From: Salvator merianae
Lineage: Eukaryota; Chordata; Lepidosauria; Squamata; Teiidae
Assembly: GCA_003586115.2 (NCBI GenBank)
Contig: QVOM02000049.1
Coordinates: 16,001,470 to 16,065,469, forward strand
Direction: 5' to 3'
Length of the DNA stretch: 64,000 nt
The notes beneath the pieces were generated by a model, which searched no databases, was not told the origin of the DNA, and worked only from the letters and a program-made list of their open reading frames with translations. Numbering within the stretch: position 1 is the first letter of the stretch; each line of letters opens with the position of its first letter. The translations under genes were made by a program, and so were the position numbers. Shown here piece by piece: positions 11,451 through 22,914 of the stretch.

Positions 11451-12679
11451 TAGGATGTTTATCACCCAGAAAAACTCTGCTAGTCAGGTATTTGAGGACG
11501 CAATGATGGTGAAGAATTATTTTCTGCTGCCATCACTACCAAACGGTAAGCGCAGCAGTTTACTCAAACCCATGTCCAGTCAGATTCACAATGGGACCTG
11601 TGCCACCCACAATCTAGCCGTTGACTTCCTGCTTCCATTGCCACAGTTCCATGGAATACCAGCTAAAATAAGTTAGAATGATGAATGCTGGAGGCAGGTT
11701 GCTTTTTGGCGGTGGATCCATGTTAATGGGATTTGATAGGCTTTGAAGGTTTTTTCATTCCAAGCTGCTGTTAACTGAGTTTAGTGCTGCTGGATTTTTC
11801 TTTTTTTCCCCCCCCTTTTTGCTGCCAGGTTTTATACCACATTACACTGCTACTCTTACTGGTTTCTTCTATATAGATAAATTGATGCTTTAGGCTTTAT
11901 GGACTGTGGTTTTATAGCTGATAATTTTTAAAATATATTGTGAATCTTTGAAGGGTTATTCATCTTAAACAGTATATAAATACTAAGAAAAATAAATCAG
12001 TATAGATCAGTATGTTTTTTTTCCAAATAGAACAGCCATGGTTATAAAACTGGGCACACTTACCACAATGCATTTTGTGGGCCTTACACCTGATTTATGT
12101 ACTTTGCATTGGACTACCTGCTTCTCTTGTACAGAAACAACAGAATTATTTCATAGCAGTTTTTCACTGGTTTTCCCATAATTGCTCAAATTCCTGCAGT
12201 ATCTATTTCAGATATAATTTCTCTGCTGTTATTTTCTGGACCCTAATTCTGGTAGTATTTCCACTGAGACAACTGCTGAAATCTTATCATAGCTGAAATA
12301 TGACTAACATTTTACTCAAATACATTGCACTGACACAATTGGTGAATTATATTTGTAAATAGTTATGGATTGACACAACAGACCTTAATATTTTGTTGTT
12401 GAGAATTCACTAGCACAGGCATTTGAATTCTCCACCAAAACCATTTTGGGGGGGGGCGGTGGGCAGTCACAGATGCAACTTTTATCATGGTTACTAGAAC
12501 GTTGGCCTTGATTTCTGTGCTTGATTTCTGCTTTATTTTGCATATAATTGTTTCTCGTGTGGCTTTAGAAAAGTAAATATAGTGCAAAACAAGCCCAGGT
12601 ACATCTGAAAGGATCAATGAGAGAGTGGGTATCTTAACTACATTTCATATTGCTTTTTATTTTAGGCATATTCTTAGTG
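11451..12679. other. No gene recognised
   Basis: AT-rich non-coding sequence. Short open frames only. Confidence 0.5.
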
Positions 12680-12752
12680 AGTGCTGTAACCCACACTGAG
12701 AACTCAGTAAAGAGCAGGATACAAATGTTTTGAAATAAATAAATAAATAAAT
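12680..12752 (+). mobile_element. LINE 3' tail fragment
   Basis: A GTAACCCACACTGAGAACTC block followed by GGATACAAAT and an AAATA tail resembles a decayed 3' end of the L3/CR1-type LINEs in this window. Confidence 0.5.
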
Positions 12753-13509
12753 GGAAGTGCCTTCTGTTATCTAATGAGCCCTTCCTGTACACATCTTTGA
12801 ACTATGCTGCCACATGTCCTCTGAGTAAAGCTTATACTACTATATCCATCCCACATGTTTTCTTCTTTCAACTCCTTGGTTTTGTTCTCTTCCCTCCTTC
12901 ACCACAATAGGTTGCTCACCACAAGCCCCTCCCCAGCCAGCTGTTCCCAAAGCAGTACAACACCTCCCTTTCCCAAATGTGATTTTCTAGCTTTTTCATT
13001 TATTTTTCAGAAACCAGATATTCAAACGTACCCATTCCCTACAATTCTGTGAGAACAAGATATCCAAATGTTGTACTATTTCCAACCCTTTTTTTATTGA
13101 ACTGCTCATGTTCCAGATGGTTTCCTTATGCTCCTCCACTAAGGATAGCAAAATCTGCCCTGGGAAAGAGGCATCTGGCCATAGTATAGGTTGTCTCTAT
13201 TGTGCTCCATGCTATAAATGCTCCCTCAAAGCTCTTCTTTCTTCTCTTTCAGCAGGGAGCTTTTTCTGGATCCCCTGGACAGATCAAGGGCATGATGTGT
13301 GTGACTGAATGTGGCAGAAGCAACTCCTCGATACCTCACTGAAATCCCCTTCCCCATGTGTAGTCTGAACATGCAAATCTGAAGCAAGGTAGGGAAACTT
13401 GCAATAAAAAAGAGCAATTGTGAATGAAAGAAAGGATGTGTTCAGACTACTATTTCAGCCACCTTCTGGGCGAATTTGACTCAAGGGGGCCAAACAGGAA
13501 ATAAGATAA
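12753..13509. other. No gene recognised
   Basis: Non-coding sequence. No repeat or coding signal identified by eye. Confidence 0.45.
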
Positions 13510-14503
13510 GGCTGCATTCTGACACGGCATTTAATCAGTTTATAGGCTGTCTTCAGTTCCTGCTGGTCCGACATGATCTTGCCTTTCCATAGTTTTTCTG
13601 GACTAAACTGGTGAAATCCGGACTAATTTGCATTCGGATTTTATGAGTTCTCAAGCCGTTCCAGATTGCTAGCCTGCTATATTTTGCAATGTGGGAACAT
13701 GGAAGGAGACTATTTGGGCGGGACCGTACTTTTTGGGAGACATGCAGAAAGAGGGATCCCCATTTCCTGCCATCCAATGACAGACTTTGTTGTGGAAGTT
13801 ATGCTTGGGGGTGGGCACCACGGTCAGCAGGCATGAGTGGGCAAGGAGCACAGTACTTCCTCCTTTCTAGGCATGCAGACACACACATGCATGCAGGGAC
13901 AAGCCGAACGACAAGTTTTTTTTTTCCCACTCTCCAACTGAGGTTGCCTAAAGTTCTGCAGACGTTCAGACTTGGCTAAAGCAGTAGCAGCACTTTCCTC
14001 TCTTTTTAGGCATGGAGACACACACGTGCATGCAGGAACAAGCATGATGGCAAGTTTTCTTTCCCTTCTACAGATTTGTGCAAGTTCAGAGCTCGGTAGA
14101 GCAGTAGCACCGCTGTCCCTCTTTTCTAGGCGTGCAGACACCAAGCACAGAGAAGGCAAAAGTGGAGGACTTTCACCTTCTCTATGCTTGGTGTCTGCAT
14201 GCCTAGAAAGGAGGGACAGTGTTGCTACTGCTCTGTGGAGCTCTGAACAACCACCCCTGTGAAGTCAAGATTTGAAAATTCAAACTGCAGCCAATCACTG
14301 ACTGCCCAGGGAGGACAATCTGGCGAGGGGTGGAGACAGAAAAAGTACGGTTTCCCCATACCAAGCACAGGAAACATCAGTGTGAGAATGAGCAAGTCCG
14401 AATTGAGTCCATGTTAAAACGTAAATATGGGAACGATCAGAAGACGAACTCAGTCCTCGTACTCTTCTGATACGGATTAAATTTACGACGTCAGACTGCG
14501 CCC
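13510..14503. mobile_element. Harbinger-like element, 994 bp, second copy
   Basis: The ends match the element at 10143-11158: left GGCTGCATTCTGACACGGC with the TTTAATCAG block, right ATACGGATTAAATTTACGAC then GTCAGACTGCGCCC. TAA flanks both sides (13507-13509, 14504-14506), an intact TWA duplication as expected for PIF/Harbinger. The middle holds about 2-3 degenerate tandem copies (unit about 130-140 bp) of a block beginning GGCATGCAGACACACACATG, and then a long hairpin (14087-14245). No transposase frame. Confidence 0.8.
14087..14245. repeat. Long hairpin: 70 bp inverted arms, 19 bp loop
   Basis: Left arm 14087-14156 and right arm 14176-14245 are complementary with only a few mismatches (for example the GTGCAGACACCAAGCACAG block against CTATGCTTGGTGTCTGCATG). 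It lies inside the Harbinger-like element and reuses its internal tandem unit in inverted orientation. Confidence 0.85.
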
Positions 14504-14671
14504 TAAGAGATCAGTTGTAAGTAAACAAGCTTGGATTACAGATGAAAAAGGTGAAAAGAAGGAGGTTTCCCAGGCCTTCTTTGCATTGTTGCTTATTCTG
14601 ATAGAGGAAAGGGGAGGGAAAGGAAATCTGAAAATCCTTCAGATTCAAACCAGACACAGACTAGTGTCTTA

Positions 14672-15538
14672 GGGTGTGATCAGACGGGCTATTTTGGTCG
14701 GCTTCCAGTCGCATGGAAGCTGCAACGTTCAGAAAGCTCATTGGGAAAACCGCCTCTGCGCGCCTCCGAGGCTTCCTGGGCCGGCTCTTCTATATTCGGC
14801 TTTTCTGTGCTTTCAGGTCGCCTCGGGGAGCACCTCAACCAATCAAAGCTTTGCAGGAACCCGTGGAACAATAGCGCAAGAAGGGAGGGGGCGAGCGAGC
14901 TGTTGCCGACACCGGCAGGGGAACTTTTCAAACTCCCTGCCTTCTGTACATGATAAAAGACTTTAGTAGTGAGGAGTGGGAGAAACCCCCTCCCTACTAA
15001 AGTCCAGTGTGCTTTTTTAATTACAGGAGGCAAGGGGTTTGAAAAGTTTCCCGCACCGGCAAAATCTCTCCCTCCCCTTTTCTCCTGTGCCCGCAAATCT
15101 CTCCCTCTGCTCTTATTTAAAACCTTCTGTTCAACTGAGGCATCCACTTCCTGCCTCTCTGCAGAAGCAGGTTCCATGCAAGTCTTTAACTGACAGGGTT
15201 TTCCCCTTTGCAAAGGAAACATCTCCCTCTCTGCCCTCTGCTTCGCCTCACTGCCCTCTGCTCCAGTTCCCCGAGGCTTCGGTCAATGGGGTGAATGGGA
15301 GAAAAAGGGAAAGGTGAACCTGAGAATACCCTGGCAGTTAAGGAGTTAACGACTTGGGGAAACCTCTGTAGCAGAGAGGTGGGGAGTGGCCAATCAGTGA
15401 GCAGCTCCCTTTGCAGGCTGTGACATTAGATTGGTGAATTGCCTCATCGGTAAGTGTGTGTGGAAGACTTTTTTCCTGTGCGCCCAGGAATTATCCGCTC
15501 CTTTTATGCAGGCTTAAATTGCTAGTCTGAACACAGCC
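14672..15538. mobile_element. Harbinger-like element A, 867 bp
   Basis: Terminal inverted repeats GGGTGTGATCAGAC (left) and GGCTGTGTTCAGAC (right, reverse complemented). TTA flanks both sides (14669-14671, 15539-15541). An inner imperfect inverted repeat of about 65 bp lies around 14913-15060 (ACTTTTCAAACTCCCTGCCT against its complement). It is nearly collinear with 16643-17511. The short open frames inside it are repeated in both copies but lack any transposase signature. Confidence 0.8.
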
Positions 15539-15645
15539 TTAGCGTTCAGACTTAATGGATAGTAATAATGTAACCATCACAGTGTCCAGGAGTGGAATTA
15601 ATCCTAAAATTGCTTGCTTTTGGCTAGGAATCTGGATCACTGGAT

Positions 15646-15765
15646 CCCAAACTTGGGCCTCCAGATGTTGTTGGACTACAATTCCCATCAGCCCCAGTCA
15701 GTGTAGCTAAAGGCAATAAATGTTGGGATCTGGAGTTTAACAACATCTGGAGGTCCAGGTTTGGA
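15646..15765. mobile_element. Short inverted-repeat element (CCAGATGTTGTTGGACTACA type)
   Basis: Left CCAAACTTGGGCCTCCAGAT, followed by GTTGTTGGAC, is complementary to the right end AACAACATCTGGAGGTCCAG..TTTGG. The centre holds the TACAATTCCCATCAGCCCC block known from a common reptile repeat. A decayed relative lies at 21765-21895. Confidence 0.65.
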
Positions 15766-15845
15766 TATTCAGGGTTGTTTCTTTAACAATTGCATAGAAA
15801 AGGAAATTTCAGAAAGTATAGCCATTACTAAAGGAATAGAACTCT

Positions 15846-16353
15846 GGCCCTTTCTACACGTACCTACTTCTGATCCGGATTAGCCCAGCCCACTGATGTG
15901 GATGGTTGGGAGGTGTGGGTAGGAACAATGCCATCTGTACTGGGAGCACTGATCCAGATTAGGCCACACCATGGTCGCAAAGCTTGCATGAGCCTTGTGG
16001 TTGCATCCCCACACATCTGACGGCTAAGAATGTTTGTTCCTAGCCTCTGGGCCTCTGGGAGATGCTTCTAGGCACCCCCTAGTAATCCCAAACACAGGAG
16101 GCATGCATCTGCATGCCTCCTGTGTTCTATATCAGGCCTGCTAGTCCACTGGTAGTCCTGATTAATTAGGACTACCAGCAGTGATCCAGATTAAGGGCCT
16201 CCTTAATCTGGATCATGCTCTGTCTCATGCAGGCAGAACAGACCAGTGCGGAGCATGGCCTCATAGATCTTTACTAACATGCAGATCCAGAAGATTTAGA
16301 TATATGCTATGCAAACTCTTAATCCAGTTTAAAGGTCCATGCAGAAAGACCCC
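15846..16353. mobile_element. MITE-like element
   Basis: Left GGCCCTTTCTACACGTACC and right, reverse complemented, GGGGTCTTTCTGCATGGACC are alike at the CTTTCTRCAYG core. Internal repeats of GATCCAGATTA/TAATCTGGATC are inverted. No clear target duplication was found, so the ends are approximate. Confidence 0.5.
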
Positions 16354-16642
16354 TGTCCTCTTTTTCATATGATAACCCTTGGATAATCCATAAGTCATTC
16401 ACCTACTCCTTATAGAGCTACATCAGAACTATCCAATAGTAGAGGTATGCAAAACATTTTCGAAAAATTTGAAACAGACACAGGCATTCCATGAGCTTTG
16501 CAGGGCTGGGAGAAGTCCTGACAATCAACAGTCCGAGAGATGTTGTAGAGCAATAATATCATTTTGTGACCTACAAACATCTGTGTAGTCCTGCAGGCTC
16601 CACAGGGCCAGGGAACACAGGCTTCAGCCTGTTGCTAAATTA

Positions 16643-17511
16643 GGGTGTGATCAGACGGGCTATTTTGGTCGGCTTCCGGTCGCACAGAAGCTGCAGTGTT
16701 CATAAAGCTCTTTGGGAAAGCCGCCTCTGTGCCTCTCCGAGGCTTCCTGGGTCGGCTCTTCTATATTCGACTTTTCTGTGTATTCAGGTTGTCTTGGGGA
16801 GCACCTCAACCAATCAGAGCCTTGCAGGAACCCGTGGGACAATAGCACAAGAAGGGAGGGGGCGAGCGAGCTCGTGCCGGCACGGGAAAGTTTTCAAACT
16901 CCCTGCCTTCTGTATATGAAAAAAGATTTTAGTAGCGAGGTGTGGGAGAAAGCCCCTTGGTACTAAAGTCCAGTGTGCTTTTTTAATTACAGAAGGCAAG
17001 GGGTTTGAAAAGTTTCTCCGCGCCAGCAAAATCTCTCCCTCTCCTTTTCTCCAGTGCTGGCAAATCTCTCCCTCTGCTCTTATTTAAAACCTTCTGTTCA
17101 ACTGAGGCATCCACTTCCTGCCTCTCTGCAGAAGCAGGTTCCATGCAAGTCTTTAACTGACAGGGTTTTCCCCTTTGCAAAGGAAACATCTCCCTCTCTG
17201 CCCTCTGCTTCGCCTCACTGCCCTCTGCTCCAGTTCCCCGAGGCTTCGGTCAATGGGGTGAATGGGAGAAAAAGGGAAAGGTGAACCTGAGAATACCCTG
17301 GCAGTTAAGGAGTTAACGACTTGGGGAAACCTCTGTAGCAGAGAGTCGGGGAGTGGCCAATCAGCGAGCAGCACCCTTTTCAGGCTGTGAGGTTAGATAG
17401 GTGAATCGCTTCATCCGTAAGTGTATGTGGAAGGCTTTTTTCCTGTGTGCCTAGGAATTATTCACTCCTTTTATGTAGGAGATTTTAAAAATCGCTAGTC
17501 TGAACACAGCC
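16643..17511. mobile_element. Harbinger-like element B, 869 bp
   Basis: Same ends, interior and inner inverted repeat as element A at 14672-15538. TTA flanks both sides (16640-16642, 17512-17514). Copies A and B start 1971 bp apart with unrelated sequence between them, so they are independent insertions or an old duplication rather than a tandem array. Confidence 0.8.
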
Positions 17512-17514
17512 TTA

Positions 17515-18019
17515 GGCTACTTCCAGACAGGATCTAAAACCCAGGATTACCTTGGCACTATATTGGAATTGCCACATGTATCTGTGGCAATCCCAACATA
17601 GTCCTGGGATATCAAGATAAAATTCTGGAATATCACTATTGTGAGATGAAGAACACTGTACTTGGGTTTTCCTGCACAACAATATTGCTTATCATGTCTG
17701 GCATTTGCTCCTGGGGTTTTCCTTGCGGAAAATGCCTGCTGCACAAATGACGGGACAAACCTGGGCCAAAAATACCCACTGCGTGAGTACAGGGGTGAAA
17801 CTGGGGCTAAAATACCCACTGCGCAAACACAGGGGCATGCACTTGTGGAGTTCTGGGTATTTTTGTCATTGTATGCATCACTGAAGCAAGCGCCAGGCAA
17901 GGTAACGACCCAGGCTTGCCCTGCAGTTTTCCCCTTGGTCCATCTGGCAGGGATGGCAAGAGACAATTATAGGATCTAAACAAGATCCCACATTTTCCTC
18001 TTGCTGTCTGGAGGCAACC
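17515..18019. mobile_element. Harbinger-like MITE joined back-to-back to element B
   Basis: Left end GGCTACTTCCAGACAGGATC; right end, reverse complemented, GGTTGCCTCCAGACAGCAAG. It begins directly after the TTA that closes element B (17512-17514); its right flank is TGA. Relatives with the same GCCACATGTATCTGTGGCAA core lie at 24438-24879 and 59921-60370, and one with a similar core at 22554-22911. Confidence 0.65.
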
Positions 18020-18393
18020 TGAAAGATTCCCCCCTCCTCCCCTTATAGAGGCCTGCTGTGACCCTTCAGTTCTGAGATCTATGATGAGGGTGTGTGGCTG
18101 TTTTGAGTTACTCAAAAAGAGGTTGCAGACCTCTCTTCTACACTCATGTTGGTTTATGTTAGATTTAGTGATGGACCCAGCAGTTGCTAACACACAAATA
18201 GCTACATCTGATGGCTTGTCCACCACACTCTGCTTCCTGCTCTCTACCTTGCCAAGGGCATAACTGTGATGCTGTTTCCTCAGAGGATAAAGTCTAATGA
18301 GTCCAAGGCTTCAGTGCCTTTGTGTGAAGCCAGTTCTGATGCAAAAACCTCAGTGCCCTCTTGAGTACCTTTCCCTGAGTACTGCCTTGCAAG
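18020..18393. other. No gene recognised
   Basis: Unannotated spacer. It ends in the left target duplication (18386-18393) of the next element. Confidence 0.45.
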
Positions 18394-18648
18394 CAGCGGC
18401 ATAGCTGAAAGTTTTGCCGCCTGGGGCGAAGCAGTGGCAGAGGAGCGCGAGTGAGGGCGCCCCGCCCTGCAGCCTCCTTCTCCCGCCGCCGCCCCGATGA
18501 CTGCCGGGCGGGCGGGCGCGCCACGGCACGCTCTCCTTCTCGCTCATTCTACGGCGCGCTCATTCTACGGGCAGGGACCTGGCTCCATGGGCCACCCGGG
18601 ACAACGCACCGCCCGGGGCGGCCCGCACCCCCCCTTCCTACACCACTG
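18394..18648. mobile_element. hAT-like GC-rich MITE, 255 bp, 8 bp target duplication
   Basis: The element starts CAGCGGCATAGC and ends, reverse complemented, CAGTGGTGTAGG, the CAGNGGNGTAG terminus usual for hAT elements. A perfect 8 bp duplication CTTGCAAG flanks it (18386-18393 and 18649-18656), itself a palindrome. The interior is very GC-rich (GCCGCCGCCCC, GGGCGGGCGGGCGCG), in sharp contrast to AT-rich flanks. Open frames inside are by-products of composition. Confidence 0.85.
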
Positions 18649-18656
18649 CTTGCAAG

Positions 18657-20861
18657 TCTTGAAGTCCTGTTCTGGACCTTGGCCTCCAGCTCAGCCGCTA
18701 GTGTGAACTTCAGCCCTCAACCTCAGTTCTATTTGTCATTAATTCTTCCACATTAATGATTTCCTGGCTCTGACTTTGGGGCTGTTCCCCTTCTCTTCCA
18801 CTTTTGTTTTCTGATGATTCTTGGACTGTCATGCTGATTTTTAACTCCTAGCTAATAAATGGACTATGGGTTCTTGGCTCTCTGACAGACTCTGCCTTAC
18901 TCTCAAGATTCCTCTGCCTTGCTCTTGAGGAGACCATAGTCTGACTTTATCCTACTGCCTTGTGGTTTGCCTAGCTTTGTCTTGTGCCCTTCGAGGTGTC
19001 CTGCTCTGCACTTGTTGACACTGGCGTTTGCTCTCTGATTTTTGTGGCTACCAAGCATCTGTTGCTGTGCTACCTCCACAATGCAGCCTTTCTGCCACTG
19101 TTCTTGTATTCCAGACTGGGCGCTATCTTTTTTCCTGTTGGCGGGTCCTGACTTTCCAGTTCTCAGACCTAGTATGCCACCTACACCCTGGCACTGACAA
19201 CTTGGAAGTGTGCAACAAAAATGGCAGCATAGCTATGGCAGTAGTGGATCAAAACATGGTTCAGAGAGATCAAAGATGAGGTTGGAATTGGAGCCTTGGC
19301 CTTCCCTGCCATGCTCAAGATACACTGTACGAACCACTGCTGCACATCATCTAACTCAAGAGCATTACTTTTCTCAAAGCTTCAAACTTTCAGGGTCCCA
19401 AAAGGGGGAGATCTGGGGTTGAGAGAGAATGTCACCCTGCACTTCTGTTGGATTCAGGTGTGCGATGGTTGCACCCCCCCTCCGAACACTGGGGCTTTTT
19501 TCATCACAGATGCCCATTAAAAGTGAAAGTGAAAATGAGGGACACTGCTAGAAGCTGGCATGGTGCCCCCAAAATGGTTCAGAACCCCAAGATGCTTTAG
19601 ATGCTGACCATCACTGTGCCACCTGACTTTTCCCCCCTATCCCTTGGAATTACTTTCACTTTTATTTTAAATATTTTGGAAGGAGGACAAACAATCACAC
19701 GCTCTTAGCAGGAACACTCTGTCCTAAGCTATTTTGTGGCATGTCTGAAGCTTTTAGTTGCTGCAAAATTTCTACCAACAAAACAGGGGGAGTGTTATTC
19801 TCAAGCAACTAATTAGAGCTTTGCTGCCTTTAGATTGCACTTTAAATGCTTGTCCTACTGTGTTCAGTGGATTTACTCCCAGAAAAATGAACACTGACAT
19901 GGCCCAAATCAGCTGTTACCGTTCACTGTAACAGATAATATGGTTTAGGGAGAAATCGTTCCAATTCTCTCTTGTGTTGTCTTAAACAGAGGAAACCAGA
20001 AAGAGCAACCCCTTATAGCCTTATTTCCAGACACTGTTACACAGGTTTCAAAGAATATATATATTTTAATGGTGATTTGGGTGCACTTCCACACGCTGCC
20101 AAAAAAGCAATAAGATGCATTTTCATGGTGGTGGCTACATGTGCCCACATGAAAATTACAACTCTACCACATTTACTCAAGAAAATGCACAGCAAGAAAA
20201 GCATGGGTTGGAGCATGCCCAAAACATTTTGTTGACTGTGGATCTCATTGGTTGTAGCCATATGGTATCCATTTCTGTTGGGAGGGAGGATTTTGCTTGC
20301 CTTCCTTAAAAATATATGGAGTGCAGAGGGAAGAGCTGCATCCATCTCTTAAGTTATCAGCCAATCATGACTCCCCAAGCCATGGACAGCATCCCAAACA
20401 CAGTCACTTCACCTTCATTGCAACGGGAGTACAGGGTGGACTTGAGCTCCTGACAATCCAGCACCCATTCCTTTTCCTTTCTATTTTTTTTTTCTTGGGG
20501 TTGTGATAAGGGGCTTAAGGTGGAACAGCTTCTTTCTCCCAACCACTGTGGGTTCCAACCCTTCTCAGGACATGCCAGCAGAGAATCCTTCACTAGTCCC
20601 ATGACATTCTATATGGGCTTTTTGCACTCATTCCACTTTTTCTCTTTAGTCTCCTAATAAACATGGAGAGTCCCATAAACACAGAAACTCCAGTTATTGA
20701 ATGCAGGCTTTAAGCACACATGTTTTTTTAAGGGGGCAGAAGCGGGGCTTATGGGACAAGGAATTCCAATCGTTTCAGTGAGGAGGTTACTTGTTTACTT
20801 CTGGTTTTGTTTTTTGAAGCCTCTAATCCAATCTAGCTATCCAAATTAATCTAGCTAATTA
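18657..20861. other. No gene recognised
   Basis: Non-coding sequence. A GTGCACTTCCACACGCTGCC block near 20080 resembles DNA-transposon termini but no partner end was secured. Poly-pyrimidine runs near 20475. Confidence 0.45.
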
Positions 20862-20884
20862 AACACACACACACACACACACAC
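20862..20884. repeat. (AC)n microsatellite
   Basis: About 11 AC units followed by ATAT. Confidence 0.9.
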
Positions 20885-21764
20885 ATATGGGCATACAAAG
20901 ATACATATATCTGGATATGTGGATTTTTCTAAAGAAAAAAGCTACATGTATCACTCTGGAAAGATCCGTGTATCTGGATATATAGATTTGTTAAAATGTA
21001 TTTGAAAGTAAATAACACTATTATAATTTGAACATTCTTTGTAAAATTAGCTTTTAAGGAAAGACTAACAAGGACACTTTAGAAACAATTAACACTGCCC
21101 AATTGCGCACTATTAAAATAATTTTGACTTTTGCAGACATCTTTGAAGAGGTTATAGGGTGGGTACAGAGGCCTGCTTAATGCATCCTTCCAACATAATC
21201 GGGGTTAATTTAATATTGCCACTCTGCTCTTCATGTTCTCAAATTGTGTTATAAGTTAGAAATTAATGAGAGTTGTCTGTTGTGTGAGGAAAGTAGCCAG
21301 TTTCTAAAAGTCAGAAATGGTCTAAAACAAAATGTGTGATTTCTGCATTACTGAGGCGTGAGAAACTCACGTAGAAGTTAAAAATAATGTTTCAGACTGT
21401 CTGCTGTACTGGAGGAGTATCTGCTCTAACAAATTCTATAAAGCTGTAAAATAACATACCAGGGGAAACGAACATGGATCTGAGACGCACTTGGTGTACT
21501 GTGACATTTTCTTTGTAATTCCTTTAAAAATATGGATTATTTATGTCGAATACAGAATAGTTTTCTCTCAACAGAAAGCAGAATCAGATATCTGTTCTGT
21601 AAGAGACGGATGCTCAGGTTTTTGTTTGTGCCAGGATAGAACTGAAACACCAGTTTTTATGATAACAGGATTCTGGGATTGGTGAACAATAGACAAAATG
21701 ATCCCAAACAAGTGTGAACTGTAGTTTATTATAGAGCATCTCCCATAATGAAGAACTGATCTAG
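20885..21764. other. No gene recognised
   Basis: AT-rich non-coding sequence; nothing identified. Confidence 0.45.
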
Positions 21765-21895
21765 ATTGGCAAACATGTAATCTCTTCAACTGCTGTTAAA
21801 CTATAGTTCCCACCAGTGCCTGCCAACATCGCCAATGCCAATAAATGTTGGAAGTGTCGTAACATTTGATGAACCATAGGTGGACATCCCTGGAT
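21765..21895. mobile_element. Decayed copy of the 15646-15765 element
   Basis: Shares the CTGTTAAACTATAGTTCCCA..GCCAATAAATGTTGG order with the 15.6 kb copy, with many substitutions. Confidence 0.45.
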
Positions 21896-22553
21896 TAAGG
21901 GGACGTATTTCCAGATAGACCTGCCCACTGTTTCTGTTGCTAGAAATAAGGTGTTGGTGCTATTGTTGTAGACAGAATATGGCCATGTCTTCACTTACCA
22001 CTGTTGGCATCCTGTATCTATTTTGGGTGGCACAAAGCACCCGCTGAAAAGCATGATGCTTGCGCAAGACCAGGGAGTGGGGGCATGAAATAGCACACTT
22101 GCATCAAATGGCTTGCCCCCCCCTTATTAACCACTCCCATGTCTTGACATGATATGCTGAAGCACCCAGCAATATGGCAGAGGTGTTTCCATGAAGGCAC
22201 CTGTCCCCAGACACTTCCTACTGGGGCCAAGGAGACATAACCTTCTATGTTTCACAGGCCCAATGAATACGGGTAATAGCAGTCTTCTATAGTTCTATAT
22301 GATTGTTTCCAAAATAGGAATCTGGAGCATAAAACAGAATGACAAATTCCTTTGCAACAACAAAGTCAACCATAGTTTTTACTAAGCAATGTCAGCTTCT
22401 CCTTTATCGCAGATTCAGATTCTTTAATGTTAAAACAGCACAGAAAAACTCTACTGGCTCTACTACAGATTCGGAGAGGACACTTTATTATCATGCTTTA
22501 TTATACCATGTAACCACTACCACTAGGTGGCAGCTGCGAGCAACAGTAACTAA

Positions 22554-22911
22554 GGCTGCCTCTAGATGCATGTAAAAACTTGCAACTCTCCCAGCGTTAT
22601 AATGGAACTGGCACACATATCCACGGAGTACAAATATGGAGGTGATATCTTGAAATAGCGATATGATGGGAAATCAAGCAACTATGCCATATTTCTCATC
22701 ATATTGCTTCTCTTACCTTGTCTGCCATCTGTTCGCCTAATCAGGTCCTTGCTAACGTACGGGTATTTTTGCAAGAGGAACAACTATGCAAACAGACCAC
22801 AGGTGAGGTAAGAGCCCAGAATTTTCCTGGGATTGCCTCCTGCTGTCTGGCAGGGACTGCAAGAGGTGATTGCAGGATCTAAAGAAGATCATGTGATTTC
22901 CTCTTGCCATC
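22554..22911. mobile_element. Harbinger-like MITE, right end short
   Basis: Starts GGCTGCCTCTAGATGC after TAA (22551-22553) and ends before TAA (22912-22914). The interior (GGCACACATATCCACGGAG; AGGATCTAAAGAAGATC) matches the family at 17515-18019, but about 14 bp of the right terminal repeat is missing. Confidence 0.55.
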
Positions 22912-22914
22912 TAA

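Noticed and set aside
14689..15222. Minus-strand frame of 177 codons, partly repeated at 16660-17189
   Set aside because: Within non-autonomous Harbinger-like elements; the repeat of parts of the frame reflects the two element copies. No transposase motifs.
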